64,000 bases of DNA from Sarcocystis neurona. Its lineage: Eukaryota; Apicomplexa; Conoidasida; Eucoccidiorida; Sarcocystidae. This document shows positions 10,700 to 23,400 of the stretch, piece after piece; within the stretch, counting starts at the first letter, position 1; each line of letters starts with the position of its first letter. A program made the translations under genes and the position numbers. The stretch covers positions 2,309,721 to 2,373,720 of the forward strand of contig KL647297.1 in NCBI GenBank assembly GCA_000727475.1. The letters are read 5' to 3'. The notes beneath the pieces were generated by a model. It saw nothing but the letters and a program-made list of their open reading frames with translations. It did no database searches and was not told the origin of the DNA.

Positions 10700-13600
10700 A
10701 TATCTGCTGTAAATTCTGGAGTGCTATTTTTCACCTCGCTTCTTGGGGGACGGACAAACCTGCAGTTTCGCCGCGTTTCGTCCACATTTGCAATTCTAGA
10801 AAAGTGACAGGGTTCACTGCGATGCTGGGGTGCGACCCGAGTGGGCTGTTCTATGAGGTTTCCTACTCCAGGTCCGTGTGTATACCCCTGCACGTGTGCA
10901 CAAGTGTATGCGTCTTTTATATATGTGAGAAGCCGTGTACATAATAGAATTCCTCTGTGCACGCAGAAGAGGATCGTTCGGTCGCGTGTGTTCTACCGTC
11001 AACCGTCTCAGCCACAGGTGTCGTCGTCGACATTGTTGTTGTGAGACAACGCTTCCCTGTGTTGATAGCCTTAGTACTACTGTGTACATCACCACACTGA
11101 CATCATTTAGTATGATTCTTGAAGTTTTTCCTGTTGCTCCAAATTCAAATTGTACATCAACACCATCATCTATGCTACGCTTATCCTGTTTCCATTCCCA
11201 CGTTTACCTCCCCCAACATTAGCCTGATCATGGTGGCAGCAGCAGCAGGACACGTAGCCTATCAGCTGTGATGGGAGGCAGGGCGTGGCCCAGTTGCACA
11301 TTCAGATACATACAGACATAAGCGGACGTGAAGAGGTATATTTTTTGTGTGCACGCATATGTGACGTATATTAGGTATCTACGTACTTTCTACACTGCCT
11401 CTACCCGTAGAGCCAGACGCGTTGCGAAAGGCTCGTATCATTTGTACGGTCCTCATAAATTCAGGCTGATCTGACTGTGTCCCGTTTTCAACGAGCAACG
11501 TGTCATGTTCATGTATCCACGTGGGTTCCTCTGTGCCGGGCGGATACGACTGTCCCACAGCAGTGTACTCCAGGGGAGTAATCACCGCGACCGTACTAGC
11601 GGCGGTGATAGTAGGACGACCAGCAAGAGCATTCGTGACAGTACAGCAGCAGCGGCAGTGCAGCAGCAAGAGGAGTGAGAGCAGGAAAAGCAGCAAAAGC
11701 ACTTCTGGTAAAACAGCAGCAGCACCAGCAGCAGCAGCAGTACTGCAGCTGCAGGAATTGCAGTCATACGAGCAGCAGGAGCACTCGTGACAATACAACC
11801 ACCTCAGCAGCAGCAGTTTCACTAATAGGAGCAGCAAGAGCATTCGTGGCCGTCCAGCAGCAGCAGGGGGACACCAGCAGCAGCAGCGGGAATTATAGAA
11901 CCAGCAAGCGCACTCGTGACAACAGCAGCAGCAGCCGCACACCAGCAGCACGAGTGACAGTGTATCTGTGGCAGAATAGTGACATGTGACACCGGATGCA
12001 TTAACAACACGAGCCGCGAGGCACCGAGACACTCACAGTAACACGCGGCAGCAGGAGGTAGCAGCACCCCGTGCCGAAGCTGTCGCTTCTCGGTGTCCTT
12101 CCATGCTCCATTGAATCATACTGTATGCGATTCATACACAAGGCGATCTGCGCCACCCTACCTGTCTTGCCCTTCTCTTTATCCCTTCTGTACACACATA
12201 TGTATTTGTATATATATGTATATATATTTTAAAATGCCACGCGGCATCCACAGTTTCAGGGGCGCATAAATTTCTCTCTCCCTACACATTTTAGCGTCAT
12301 TCAAAGGATTACTGATGTGGGTCCAAACACGCGGAAACGGCCACATACCCCACCGCGCCCCTGCATTTAGTTTTCAAGCCCGTTTGTGTAAAAAATCCTG
12401 CTGTCCAGACCACGAGGCCAGAACACATCAAAGAAAATAACGAGAAGCGTCGAGCTGCCTTACTTATTCATGTGTAAACGTACGTAATAGGGAGGCGCGT
12501 AGAGCCGCCTTACTCTATCATGTGTAAACGTGTACACACACACACACACTCACATACATCCAAATGCACGCAGGTAGGAAACACATGCATATGAAATATA
12601 CACAAATCGGCCTTCTCAAAAAATGTGTATAAAAATGAATGGATGGAAAGAGTCTACCTACATATGTATACGTATAAATGTAGAAGTGACACTTACTCGC
12701 ACGTATGTGACCGTACGCGTTGTAGCGCGTACTCGTAGAGAAGTCACATCCATACACATATGATATCGATCGCCCAAATAAAGAGGCTCCTCGTGTACGG
12801 CCCCTGGTAGCAGGAGTATACGTAGGGGATCCCCCGTTCGTACGTAGAGGCGTAGACAACGACCCGTCTTTCACCAAAATATCAGTGACACATAAGCGCG
12901 TGCGTTGTGGATAGAGGTATAAAGTTTACACTGCGAAAAGTAATATTGTGATGCACAGAACTGTAAAGTTATGTCAAAGTGGTAATCGTTTTTATGAAGG
13001 CAGTGCCACTTCATTGTACATCTTTGGATTTATAGTGTACATACACCGCGCGTGTGTCGACGACGTGGTTTTAGAACTGAACAGATTCAGTGCTCCCGAA
13101 TATGCATATATATATATATATACAGACGGCATCCAGCTGTTATATCGCAGTTCGTGAAGAAGCTTATGTAGCCTCCTCTGCGTACATCTGTAGCTATGTG
13201 CGTACAGCTACGCGTATACACATACCCACCCGTATATGCGTGTGCGTGTATGCATACGTACACATATAGGCGAAGTGACCAGAAAATTACGCCTGTAGGT
13301 AATTATACATTTCCGCCTTCCCAGCTCTTCTGTTTGTTTTTCGATTTGCTTGCTGCGTGCTGCAGCTTGGTGTGGTCGCCTTCTCACGCTGCTGCTGTTG
13401 CTACTGCCGGCTCTACTGCGCCCACGCTGCGGCTGCTACTTCTGATGGTCCTCCTGCTTCACACTTCTGCTGTCGCTGCTTCGCTTCTGCTGCAGCCGCT
13501 GCTCCTGCTTCCGTCTATTGTTGCCTCTGCTGTCTGCTCGTCCTCGGTGTCGCCGCCTCTCGTTATTCCTGAACCGTCCCCGGCGGTGTCGCATCTGCGT

Positions 13601-13862
13601 TTCCCGGCGACTGCTTTGTGGCTGCCGTTGCCAACTCGCCCCTCATCTTAAAAAATCCCATCTGCTGCAGTCCTTTCGCTTCTGTTCAGCGCCGGACGCG
13701 TCCCTGTTGTCGGCCTCTCTCTTCTTCCACCATTCCTCCTCTTCTTTTGTCGCTGTTCTTCTTCTCTCTTCCACTGCTGCTGCTCCTCGTCTTCACGTCT
13801 GCAGCTTCTACTGCTGCCGGCGCTGTTCCACCACCGGCCTTCTATTTCCTTGTTTTCTCCCC
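10700..13862. other. Intergenic repeat-rich DNA
   Basis: No exon could be supported. A CAG-rich block occupies 11625-11990 on the + strand and a CTG-rich block 13380-13860, the latter immediately downstream of the flippase stop codon and possibly in its 3' untranslated region. A short direct repeat (CGCCTTAC-TCATGTGTAAACGT) recurs at about 12450 and 12502. Confidence 0.5.
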
Positions 13863-16800
13863 TTAAGCTCCTTCATCCTTTCCTCCTGTAGCTGGTCTGC
13901 GGCCACCTGGGTCTTCTCGTTCTGTTGGCGCTGCTGGAGCTCCTCCATCTACCGCTGTCCGTGATGGTTCGGCCCCCCCCGCTGCAGAAGCCCTCGAGTT
14001 GTCTCCCTCCCCTCGGTCTTCTTTTTCTTCTTTTCCTTCCCGGCTATCTTTACTTCCGTCTCCCTCCGCAGCCCAATCCGCTGAAGCTGTGGGTCCTCCG
14101 TATTCGTTGGCGCCTGCGCCACGGGTTTCTGTTGCAGCTGCAGCGGCACCGTCCGGAGGAGCAGCAGCCTCCCCAGCGTCACTCGGGGCAGCAGGGGCTT
14201 CTCCTTCAGCGGAAGTGCTGGCGGCTGGAGTCGCAGCCGCAGGCGGTCGCAACGGGGCAGCACTGGCAACGGCAGCGCCACCACTGGCAGCCGTCGGTCG
14301 TGTATCTCTCAATATGAATGTCTGCGTCCTCTTCAGCAAATGTTTCGCTCCTCCACCCGTCCGCCTTACTGCGCGGAAAGCTTCTTGCAGGCCCGAGAGG
14401 ACATTGAAGATGGGCTCCTGGGTGAAGGCGAAGCCTGTGTACTCTTCGCCTTCTCGTTCTTCTTTCGCTGCCGCAGCTTCCGCGGCAGCTGCGCCTTCTG
14501 CTGCGGCCGTGGCCGCGTCTGCGCCTTCGGCTGCTGCCGCGGCAGCGGCAGCTTCGGCTGCCATGGTGGCGGCCGCCCGACGCGCTGCAGCCCGGTGCGC
14601 AGACGCTTCCATAGAAACGTACGCAATGCCTTCCGGTCTTCCCCGCCGCACGTCCAGCCGGTCGTATGTGCCCAGCGCGAGCTGTTCGACGATCAGCTGC
14701 TCCAGCGTCGGTCTGCGCAGATACTGCCAGAGCATCGGGACCGCCAGGGGCAGCAAACACGCCACCAGCGTCACCATGAGGGCAAAGTAGTACGGGGCCG
14801 TCACTGATACCATCACAAACGTCCCGTGCAGCACTTCGGCACCAACGACGCTGAGGAACAGTCTCCAGTAGGAGACGACGAGCCAGAACAGCACTGCTGC
14901 GCAGGACTCAAAGAGATGCACAGCAAGTTGCACGGTCGTCCAGGTGTTGCTAAGGAGCGCCACAACGCCGTTGACCACCAAAATGTAGTTCAGCTGAATA
15001 ATCTGGGTGAAGCTGTCGAACTGAACGGTCGGGAACCCCTCGGCCTTGGTCACGTAGGGGGTCCAGGCGCCTACGGAGCTGAAGAGCAGCAGCACGAGCT
15101 CGCAGACAGCGACCCACAAGGCGTACAGCAGCCAGAGGAACAGGCAGTGCGTGCCGTAGCAGCGGTCGTTCTCCGGTTTCTTTCGATGCTGCGCCCACGC
15201 GTAGAGCGGCGAGAGGTCGACCTTCTGCTGCTGAAGCAGCCGCTGCAGCGGCGGCGCGCAGACGTGTCGCCAGCAGCCAGAGACGAGACGCTGGACAGGG
15301 CGAACAAATACCGCGTGCAGCACGGTCTGCAGTCGAGTGATGTGCGGGTACGAGTAGTACGGCCAGAACGTGGACGGGATAACTTCGTACAAAACGGGAT
15401 TCTGCATTAGCACCTCGTGCGGGACCTGCCGGTCCATAGTAACGAACGCGAGTATCGGCAGGCACGTGAAGGCGATAGAAACGACCTGCTTTGTCCACGG
15501 ATTCCACACGTCCAGGCCGCTGAACCCGCAGACGAAGTTCATCGCCAACGTGCTCCAGCAGGTCGCTGCATTGCGGAAAATGCAGGTGTAGACTAAAATG
15601 CAGTTTCTGCGGAGGGCCTCTCTCCCGTGGACGAAGAGCAGCTTCCGCAGAAATTTGAAGTCCCCGATTGAAAAGTCGGCGGCTCGCGCCGCCTGCAGGC
15701 CCTCCTTGCCGGCAATGCCGACGCCAACGCTGGCCGCGAGAATCATCGCCACGTCATTGGCGCCGTCCCCGATCGCGAGCGACGTCCCCCGAGGATTAAA
15801 CGCAGAGTTCTGCTTCACCAGCAAAGCCTTCTGCTTCGGCGTTACCCTAGATGCGATCAACGTCGACGCGTGCCGCGCCAAGGAGTAGAAAGATATCTTC
15901 AGCAAGCGGTCCTTCATAATCACGCCCAGGGCCTCACCTGTGACAGTAATACAGAACTCGTTATATTCGCGCAGAGTCACTTCCTTCCTTAGCCCCCCCC
16001 CCGCAGCGGACTCGTTGCCTACCGACGACCGCCGGTGCACCCCAGGCGACCCCCACGGTCCTCCTCCTCCTCCGCCTTGCTGCTGTTGCTGCTGGCGCTC
16101 CTGCTGCAACGCCTTCGCCGCAGTCTCTTCTGTTGCGTCTGCAGACACTCCAGGACCGCGGTGCCCGTCTCCGCGACTCGGGCCGGCCGCTCCCCCAGAC
16201 GGCCCCCACCCGCTGGCGCTACCGCCTCGGCGTCTCTGGCGCGCCACAGACGCCGGCGACAGCAACGGCGACGAGGGAAGAAGATCTTCCGCTGCAGGTC
16301 TGCTGTACAGATCTTCTGTTCTTGCCCAGCTGTCGGCATACCGATGGCTTCTTGCACCTTGTTCTGGTGCGGTACCACGCCTGCCTCTGCCTTCTTCTTC
16401 TTCTCGCGGCGACACCAGAAAATCGTCTCTCGCTGACGTCCGACGGTGATGAGGGAGGGCGCCTCGGCTGCGCGACGCCCCCCTCCTTGTTGCTGCTGCT
16501 CCGCCTCCACCTGTCCGCCGCCCAGGCCGTTCACTAAGTCCAGCACCCAGCGCAGCAGAGGCAGCAAACCACCGCCGGCCTTCCTCAGTTTCTTCTTCGT
16601 CTTCCTTCACCTCCTTCTCCTCCGCTTCGTTCTCTAGACCGAGTTCTTCTTCTCCCTTTGCCGGCCGCACAACTTGGCAGCCTTCTCCCCGGCCCCTCTC
16701 CGCCGCTGTCATTAGCTTCTGCTCTTCTCCTACTGCTGCTGTCGTCGCTTCTCCCGCTCGCACAGTTGACGTCTGTTCTCCTCCTCCTGCTGCGATCCTA

Positions 16801-17503
16801 TCCCGTGCCACCGCTGCTGCAGCCTTTTCTACTTGCCCCACATCTTCTGACAACTGCTCTCCCAACTGCGCGGCAGTGACCCCATCCTGTGCTGCTGCTG
16901 CTGCTGCCGCGCTTTCCGACGAGGCAAACGCGCTGCCGCTGCTGCGGCCTGTCGTGTCGCCGACTCGAGCAGCACCCCGCGTTACAAGGGCACTTGCTGC
17001 TCCTACCACAGCCGCTCTTAGTGCGGCAACCGCCTCTTCTGCTGCCTTCAGGAAGTAGAAGCCTCGCTCGTTGCCTCTGGGACGATCCTGGGGCCGAGGT
17101 GCAGCAGCAAAAGACATTCGCGCAGGCGCGGAGCCCTCTCCCTCCTCTTCTGAAGCCCGCCTTGGCTGCCCCTGCTGGTGTACCTCCCGCTCCCGCAATC
17201 CCTGCTGCTGATTTATCACCTCCATTTCTAAGCCTCGCTGCTGCTCCTGCTCTTCAGGACGCTGCCGTTGCTCCTGCTGCTGCTGCTCTGGCCCGTGACC
17301 CTGCTGCTCGTGCTCCAGCACCTGTCGAGGCCCCCTCCTCTGCCCGTCTCGATCGTCGCCGCCTCCACTCTGTCCCTGCTGCTCCTGCTGCTCGTGGAAT
17401 GACTGCTCCAGCGCTGGTCGCCATGAGACTGCTGTTTCTGCTGCAGCACGCCGCGATGCCTCTGTCCCTTCCTCTGCATCTGCTGCTCCCGGAGGCGGCG
17501 TGA
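13863..17503 (-). CDS. Flippase exon 14: P-domain end and TM5-10
   Basis: The last exon, about 1,212 codons, stops at TAA 13863-13865. After about 460 Ala/Gln/Glu-rich residues it encodes LREYNEFCITVTGEALGVIM, then SRVTPKQKALLVK and LAIGDGANDVAMI (near 15,754-15,771, Mg-binding). The C-terminal membrane half follows (CGFSGLDVWNPWTKQVVSIA, CLFLWLLYALWVAVCELVLL, NYILVVNGVVALLSNTW, YYFALMVTLVACLLPLAVP). The tail is alanine-rich with a TGFAFTQEPIFNVLSG segment. The frame is open up to 17525; I chose the acceptor GACTCAG at 17504 because it matches the phase of exon 13. TAG at 17526 is an alternative in phase 0. Confidence 0.88.
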
Positions 17504-20401
17504 CTGAGTCCGCAATATTCGGATCCTACATGTACACATAGCAGACTCTCTCTGTACGCGCCGCCAGTGATACGTCCTCCTCCCACCTTCGACCGCATGT
17601 GCAGCAGCAGCTCTGACTACTTCTTCACACTACCTTATATCAAATTGAACTGCGAGTACATACAAAAACCGCTTTCCTCTCCTCCTCCTGCTTCTGTCTT
17701 TCTCTTTTTCACCCGTCGCATGTCCACGCATGTATATACTTGTATGTACACACTCACGCCACGCGTATATAATTCGTAAACATCGGTTTTCCATCGGGAC
17801 AGTCCTACTGCACGGCCGAAGAAGAAAAACGAAATTTCTGCCCCAGGGGCGGCGACACTATATGGGTGCCTGCTAACTTCTGTAAGCAGCAGCAGCAGTA
17901 GACGCAGCAGCAGGAGAAGAGACGGAGGCGCAGCACCAGCAGACGTGGAAGCAGCTGCAGCAGCAGTAGACGCAGCGACAGCAGCAGACGGAGGTGCAGC
18001 AGCAGCCCACGTGGAAGCAACTGCAGCAGAGCAGCAGGCACGCTTGCCAGCAACACCCATTAGAGAACAACAGCAGGTCGGGAGCGGACGTACGAAGAAG
18101 AAACGCTGTTCAAATCCGGCGAAATGCGGAGGAGGGAAAGTCACTGCGCAGCTGCCTCTGCTGCTTGTTGCTTGTTTTTGCCTCGGTATCTCTCTACTTC
18201 CTCTTCTTTCTCCTTTACATGCGACACCGAGGCATGCCGCCGGCAGAGTGAACCGCTGTAATGGCGTTGCGGCTGCTTCTTCTTCCTCGAGTTCTTCATC
18301 TCCAGGCGTCCCTGCTGCGTCCCCTTCCGTCGCTTTATTTTCTTCCTCTTCTTTCTCGTTTGTCTTCTCCTCCTCTTCCCCGTCCTGCTGCGACTCTTCG
18401 CTGTCCCTGCTGCTGTTTCTTGAAGAGTGAACACCGGGCGACAGGCAAGGGGGAGAACGTCCGAGCTGCTGCTGGTCGTGAAGAAGTCGACTGTTCTGTG
18501 AACAGCACCAGCAGCAACGCCAACCCCAGCAATACCGATTTCAGCAGCAGAAGCAACCGCAGCCACTGCAGTGTCGACATCAACACAGCAGCACCCACGG
18601 CACCAGCAGTACCAGCAGGAGTGCACCCCCCCCCACCACCAGGGGCAGCAGCAGGAATAGCAGCAGCAGGTGCCGCAGCACCAGCGTCAGCAGCAGCGAC
18701 CGGGAGGATCAGCACGGCAGTCAGCAGCACTGGGAACCGAATTTCGGACTGTGTGTGGACACTGCTGCCGCAGTCCCACACGCACCACCACGGGCTCCCC
18801 AGCGACAATTCCTCACACAGAAGCAATGTCCCGGAAGCAGCAGCAGCAGCAAGAGGAACAACGGACCGACCGCCCTGAGCTTCGGAGGGCCCCCTGCGAC
18901 AGTCCTGCGTCGGCGCCGTAGCAGCGGCTACGAAGGCAAATGGCAGCAGCGGGATGGCGAGAACAACAACGACACTGCGACTGCAGCACGCCCTGTGCTA
19001 CGCAGCACCAGCAGCAGCAGCAAAACCGGCCCTCTGGAAAAGAAGCAACCTCAGCCGCCCCCACAGAACCGCAGACCGTCGCTGAGGAGGCGAGACCCGC
19101 CCAGGAGCTCAGCCAGCGTCGCGCTTCACAAGCAGCGACGGCAGCAGCAGTAGACACGGCAGTCAACCCTGTCCAGCTGTTACCGGCTAGTCACGTGTCC
19201 CTCGTATGTACGCGTATATTCTGCGGGCACATAGAGACGAATACAGCTACATATACACACACACTCTCTACATATATAGTGTGCATATATATATATATAT
19301 GTATAGAGTCTGCGTATACATGTGTACACATGCAAATACGTATCTATACACACTACAAACATGGGACAACACACATATATATACCTATGTGCATGTACGT
19401 GATACATGTACACATATGTATATTTTCCTACAGGTATACTGAATACAGACGACTCGTCTTATGCTGTTCGAAAAAAGGCGGGGAACGTAGCGGCGAGGTG
19501 GACAAGCAGAATGCACAAAACCACAGGGGGACACAACAGAGAAGAGGCTGCGATCCAGGGCTTCTCTGACTGCAGCAGCAGCAGCTAGGGAGTGAGCAGC
19601 ACTCGCCTTCGTGTAGGTTTCCGCCGCGCTGGGCGTCTTCCGTTTTTGTGTCCCTCTGTGTGCGTTACCCGCGCTTGCATATAATCTTCACACCCACGTA
19701 CATATCAAAAGAAAGAGACCCGAAAGTTCGTGCCAGTAGCCGTCAAAAGCGCATGCACATGTGTGTTCACAGAGACATTTCTACACGCATGCACATGTTG
19801 CGCGCGACGAAAACAAGCTACAGGTAGGCAGAAGGAGATGCGGGCGTGCGTCCCTGGGCCTCTCCTACATAAACCGCCTCTCTGTCTTCTGTGTGTAGAC
19901 GCGGCGAGCCCCCCCCGCCTTATTTCTCTCGGGCAGGCCGAAGGGCTCCTCGCCCTTCTGTCGAGGACTGCCTTTCGCAGCAAGTAGAGAAGCTGCTGCA
20001 CCACCTGCGCTGAAAAGTCGAGGGCGGCAGCAGGTCCCCTCGGTGCACAAACGATTGCTGGGACATATGAAGACGATCAGCTGATATACTCACGCGACCC
20101 CCGCCCCCTCCTTGCTCTGTCTATCGGCGTCCATATACGAAGAAGTTCTTCGTCTTCAGCCTCCTTCGCCCAGAGTCCCTGCTGTCTCTGCTTCTCGGCA
20201 AAAGTACGGCTTCATACAACGGTGTAGACACCAACATACATACGCTTACACATACAAAATATATTGAAATCGTAGATATATATATCTTCTCTCCACATGA
20301 ACGTGCTCACTACCAAACACCTGTTTACATACACGCACACACACACATGTACCTACTGACATATAATATACGCATTACATCATCTACTGGAGTAACGAGG
20401 G

Positions 20402-20435
<34 letters not shown>

Positions 20436-23400
20436 GGATACGGACGCACACAAATAAATATATATATATATATATGTATACAGGTGCAGATACGTATACA
20501 TACTACCGCGTCTGCTCGTTTACTTAGTCACACAGCCAACTACGCATATACATATATATATATACATACATACGTATATTCGACCATACACAGATATACA
20601 GATGCGTGTAAGCACAACGCCGGGTCCTCTGGTTTATATTGTTGCGCATAGTAACCTACAACTATAAACATATATATATATATATACACGTATATGTGGG
20701 ACGCGCATTGTTAGCTATATATGTATATATATATATATATGTATGTAGGATGAACCATTCATACAACTTTCCACATCGAGGTGGTTGTCTGCGCTGCGGA
20801 ACGGCTCTCTACGGCGGAGCAACTTCCTTTGTTGCCGCTGTTTATGAATACCTGCTGTCGGATTTGTCCGCTGGCCAGGAGTCCGTCTCGTTGCTGTTGC
20901 TGCTGCGCTAGCTCGGCCTTCTGTTTATCAGAGCGTCCCTCGACATCGGCGTGGGGTCCTTCTGCTGCTGCCAGATTTATTAACTGATCCTGCAGTATTC
21001 CAGCTTTCTCAGTCGCTTTCTCTTCCTCCTGCTGCTGTTGTTTCTTCTGCATGCGCTGCAGGTGCTGCTCCCGCATTTCCTCTTCCTTCGCCTTCCCTTC
21101 CTTCTCCTTCTCCTCTCTCTTCGGATGCTGCAGCTGCCCCTCTCTCCGTTGCGCCCGCTGCTCTCTCAGCCGGTCCTGCTGCTCCTGCAGCTCTCTCTCC
21201 TGTTGCTGCAGCTCCTGCTCCTCCTGCGCAAGCTGATGCTCCCGCTGCTCCCGCGCAAGCTGATGCTCCCGCTGCTGCCGCCCCCCTAGGGGCCTGCGAA
21301 AACTCGCTGCTGCTGATACTGCTGCACGTCCGCCAAGTGAACGCTGACTCGCTGGTGGGCGGGACACCTCCTCTGGCAAAGAACCGGTACCGTTAAGGCC
21401 TCGAGAAGACTTTCTCGACCGGCTGCTCATCGACCGACGCTGAATTTCTCCCTGCACGAGCTCCCGCACCTGCAACGCCCGCAGCAGAAAAAGCAACAGA
21501 AACCTGAAGCAGCTGCGACGGCAGCACGAGCTGCAACAAACAAGGAACAGCAACAGCAGCAGCAGTTGCCGCAAAAGAAGGCAACAACAGTCGCACCACG
21601 AGCAACCGTGCTTACACTAACAGCAACAGATGCGGTAGCGAGCGGGTTCATGCACCAACAAGACAAGTGAAGCAATACGACCACCCGCGGGGGCCACCCG
21701 CGATCACAGCAGCGGCAGCAGCACGCAACAGCAGCAGTCACAGCAGCAACAGCAGCAATCGGTGCAGCAAAAGCAGCGAGAGAAGTGGTCACGATAGCAG
21801 CGGTGGATGCGTAGCAGTAAATACGACTCAGAAGGCGTTTGCAGCGATATTGACTGTCAGAACAAGAAGCGTACTAGCCGCACCAGCGACAGCAGCAGCA
21901 ATAGCAGTCACTATTAGTGCAGCAGAATCACTACAGCAGCAAGAACAGCAGCAACAGTAGCAGACCAGCGGGGGCAGTAGGTCCATGCCTTGTTGCCACA
22001 TTGTCGCTGTAGCAACCCCCCAGCAGCCAGCACACCAGCGGCAATGCCAGCAGTCACAGCTACAACGCCAGAAGCAACGCAGTAGTAGTCCCAAGTGCAA
22101 CGACAGCAGCAGCAGCAACAGCGACCGCAGCAACAATACTGGAGCAGCAGCGAGTTCATTTTAAAACACAACCCGCAGGGGTAAGTAGGAGACCGTTTGC
22201 ACACCTGTCACAAACGCAGGAAAGCGTGAGCACGCAGCAACAGCTAGCACCGGTACCAGCAAGTCAGCAGCAGCAATACGCGCGGCAACAGCACCACGCG
22301 CAGCAGCATCTGCTCGCAGGAGACGCGTCCGGCAGACGTGGCGCGACAGCAGCACCGGTGCGTCAGCCGAAACAGTCTCGTGGCAGCAACGGCAGCAGCA
22401 GAAGCGGCGTTAACGACCAAAGCAGCAGCAGCAGCTGGGTCTGTGTGTGTGTGTGGACAGTAAACAGGCGCCGCAGCAGCAGCAGTCCTGTACAGCAGCA
22501 GCAGGACCGTTGAAAAGGTGAACTGGCGGCAGCAGCCAACTAACAGAGCAGCAGGCTGCTAACAACTATAACCCACACAGGTATACGCGCCCGTCTGAAT
22601 GAGAGTTGCATGGCGCAGCTGGAATCTACACACAGAGTTAATACAGCGCAGCAGCAGCAGCAGAGAGCAACCGCAGGACGGAACCACGAGCAGCAGCAGC
22701 CTGGCGCACTCCTCGACGAATCTGCCACAAAGAAACCTCGTCGTCTTCTACGTAGGATCGCGTTGAAGTTGACTTGCGCGTCGCTTCTGCATTGGCCACG
22801 TGAAGAGCAAATACTCGGCTGCATCACCTGCATGCGCCCCTCCTCCACGTCTTGCTCTTCACAAGGTCTCTACATATATGTCTTCCCTGCAGAGGACTCG
22901 TCTTGAGAGTGGGTACGTGTCGTTGACATGTCTCCCTGGGAAGACTCTACCAGGCTCGCAGCTTCCCTTGCAAGAAAACAGGAGGACTTTCATGTGTATG
23001 AAAAAGGGGAGAAGACAGTCATTTGCTGACAAGGAGCAATACGCAGACAACGCTGTGCGCCTACGTCTTTCAACCTCGGCCCACAAGCCGTCCACCACCA
23101 GCTCGTGGACAGGCCCCTCCGTAGTTTATGTGTGGACGGGCGTTCAAAAGAGGTCCACCCATACATTTCCGACTTACACTTCAAAGCGCTTGGGGATATA
23201 TAGAGAGGAGTCCACACCACCTACATCTGCACGTATGTGTGTGTCTCTCTCTCATGTATATATATGTGAAAGTACGCATATATCTGTATCCCTATATATG
23301 CAAGTACATACACACGCTGGCCAAACGGGCGTCTACCACCAGCTGGAGAGGCCCCTCCGTAGTCTACGTACGTGTGTGCGTGGACAGTCGCTCACAGCAT

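Noticed and set aside
10458..10962. Overlapping - strand frames rich in Tyr/Ile/Val/Cys
   Set aside because: They are translations of the 42-bp TA/CA minisatellite.
11500..12070. Ala/Gln-rich + strand and Leu-rich - strand frames
   Set aside because: They are translations of a CAG tract without splice borders or flanking unique coding sequence.
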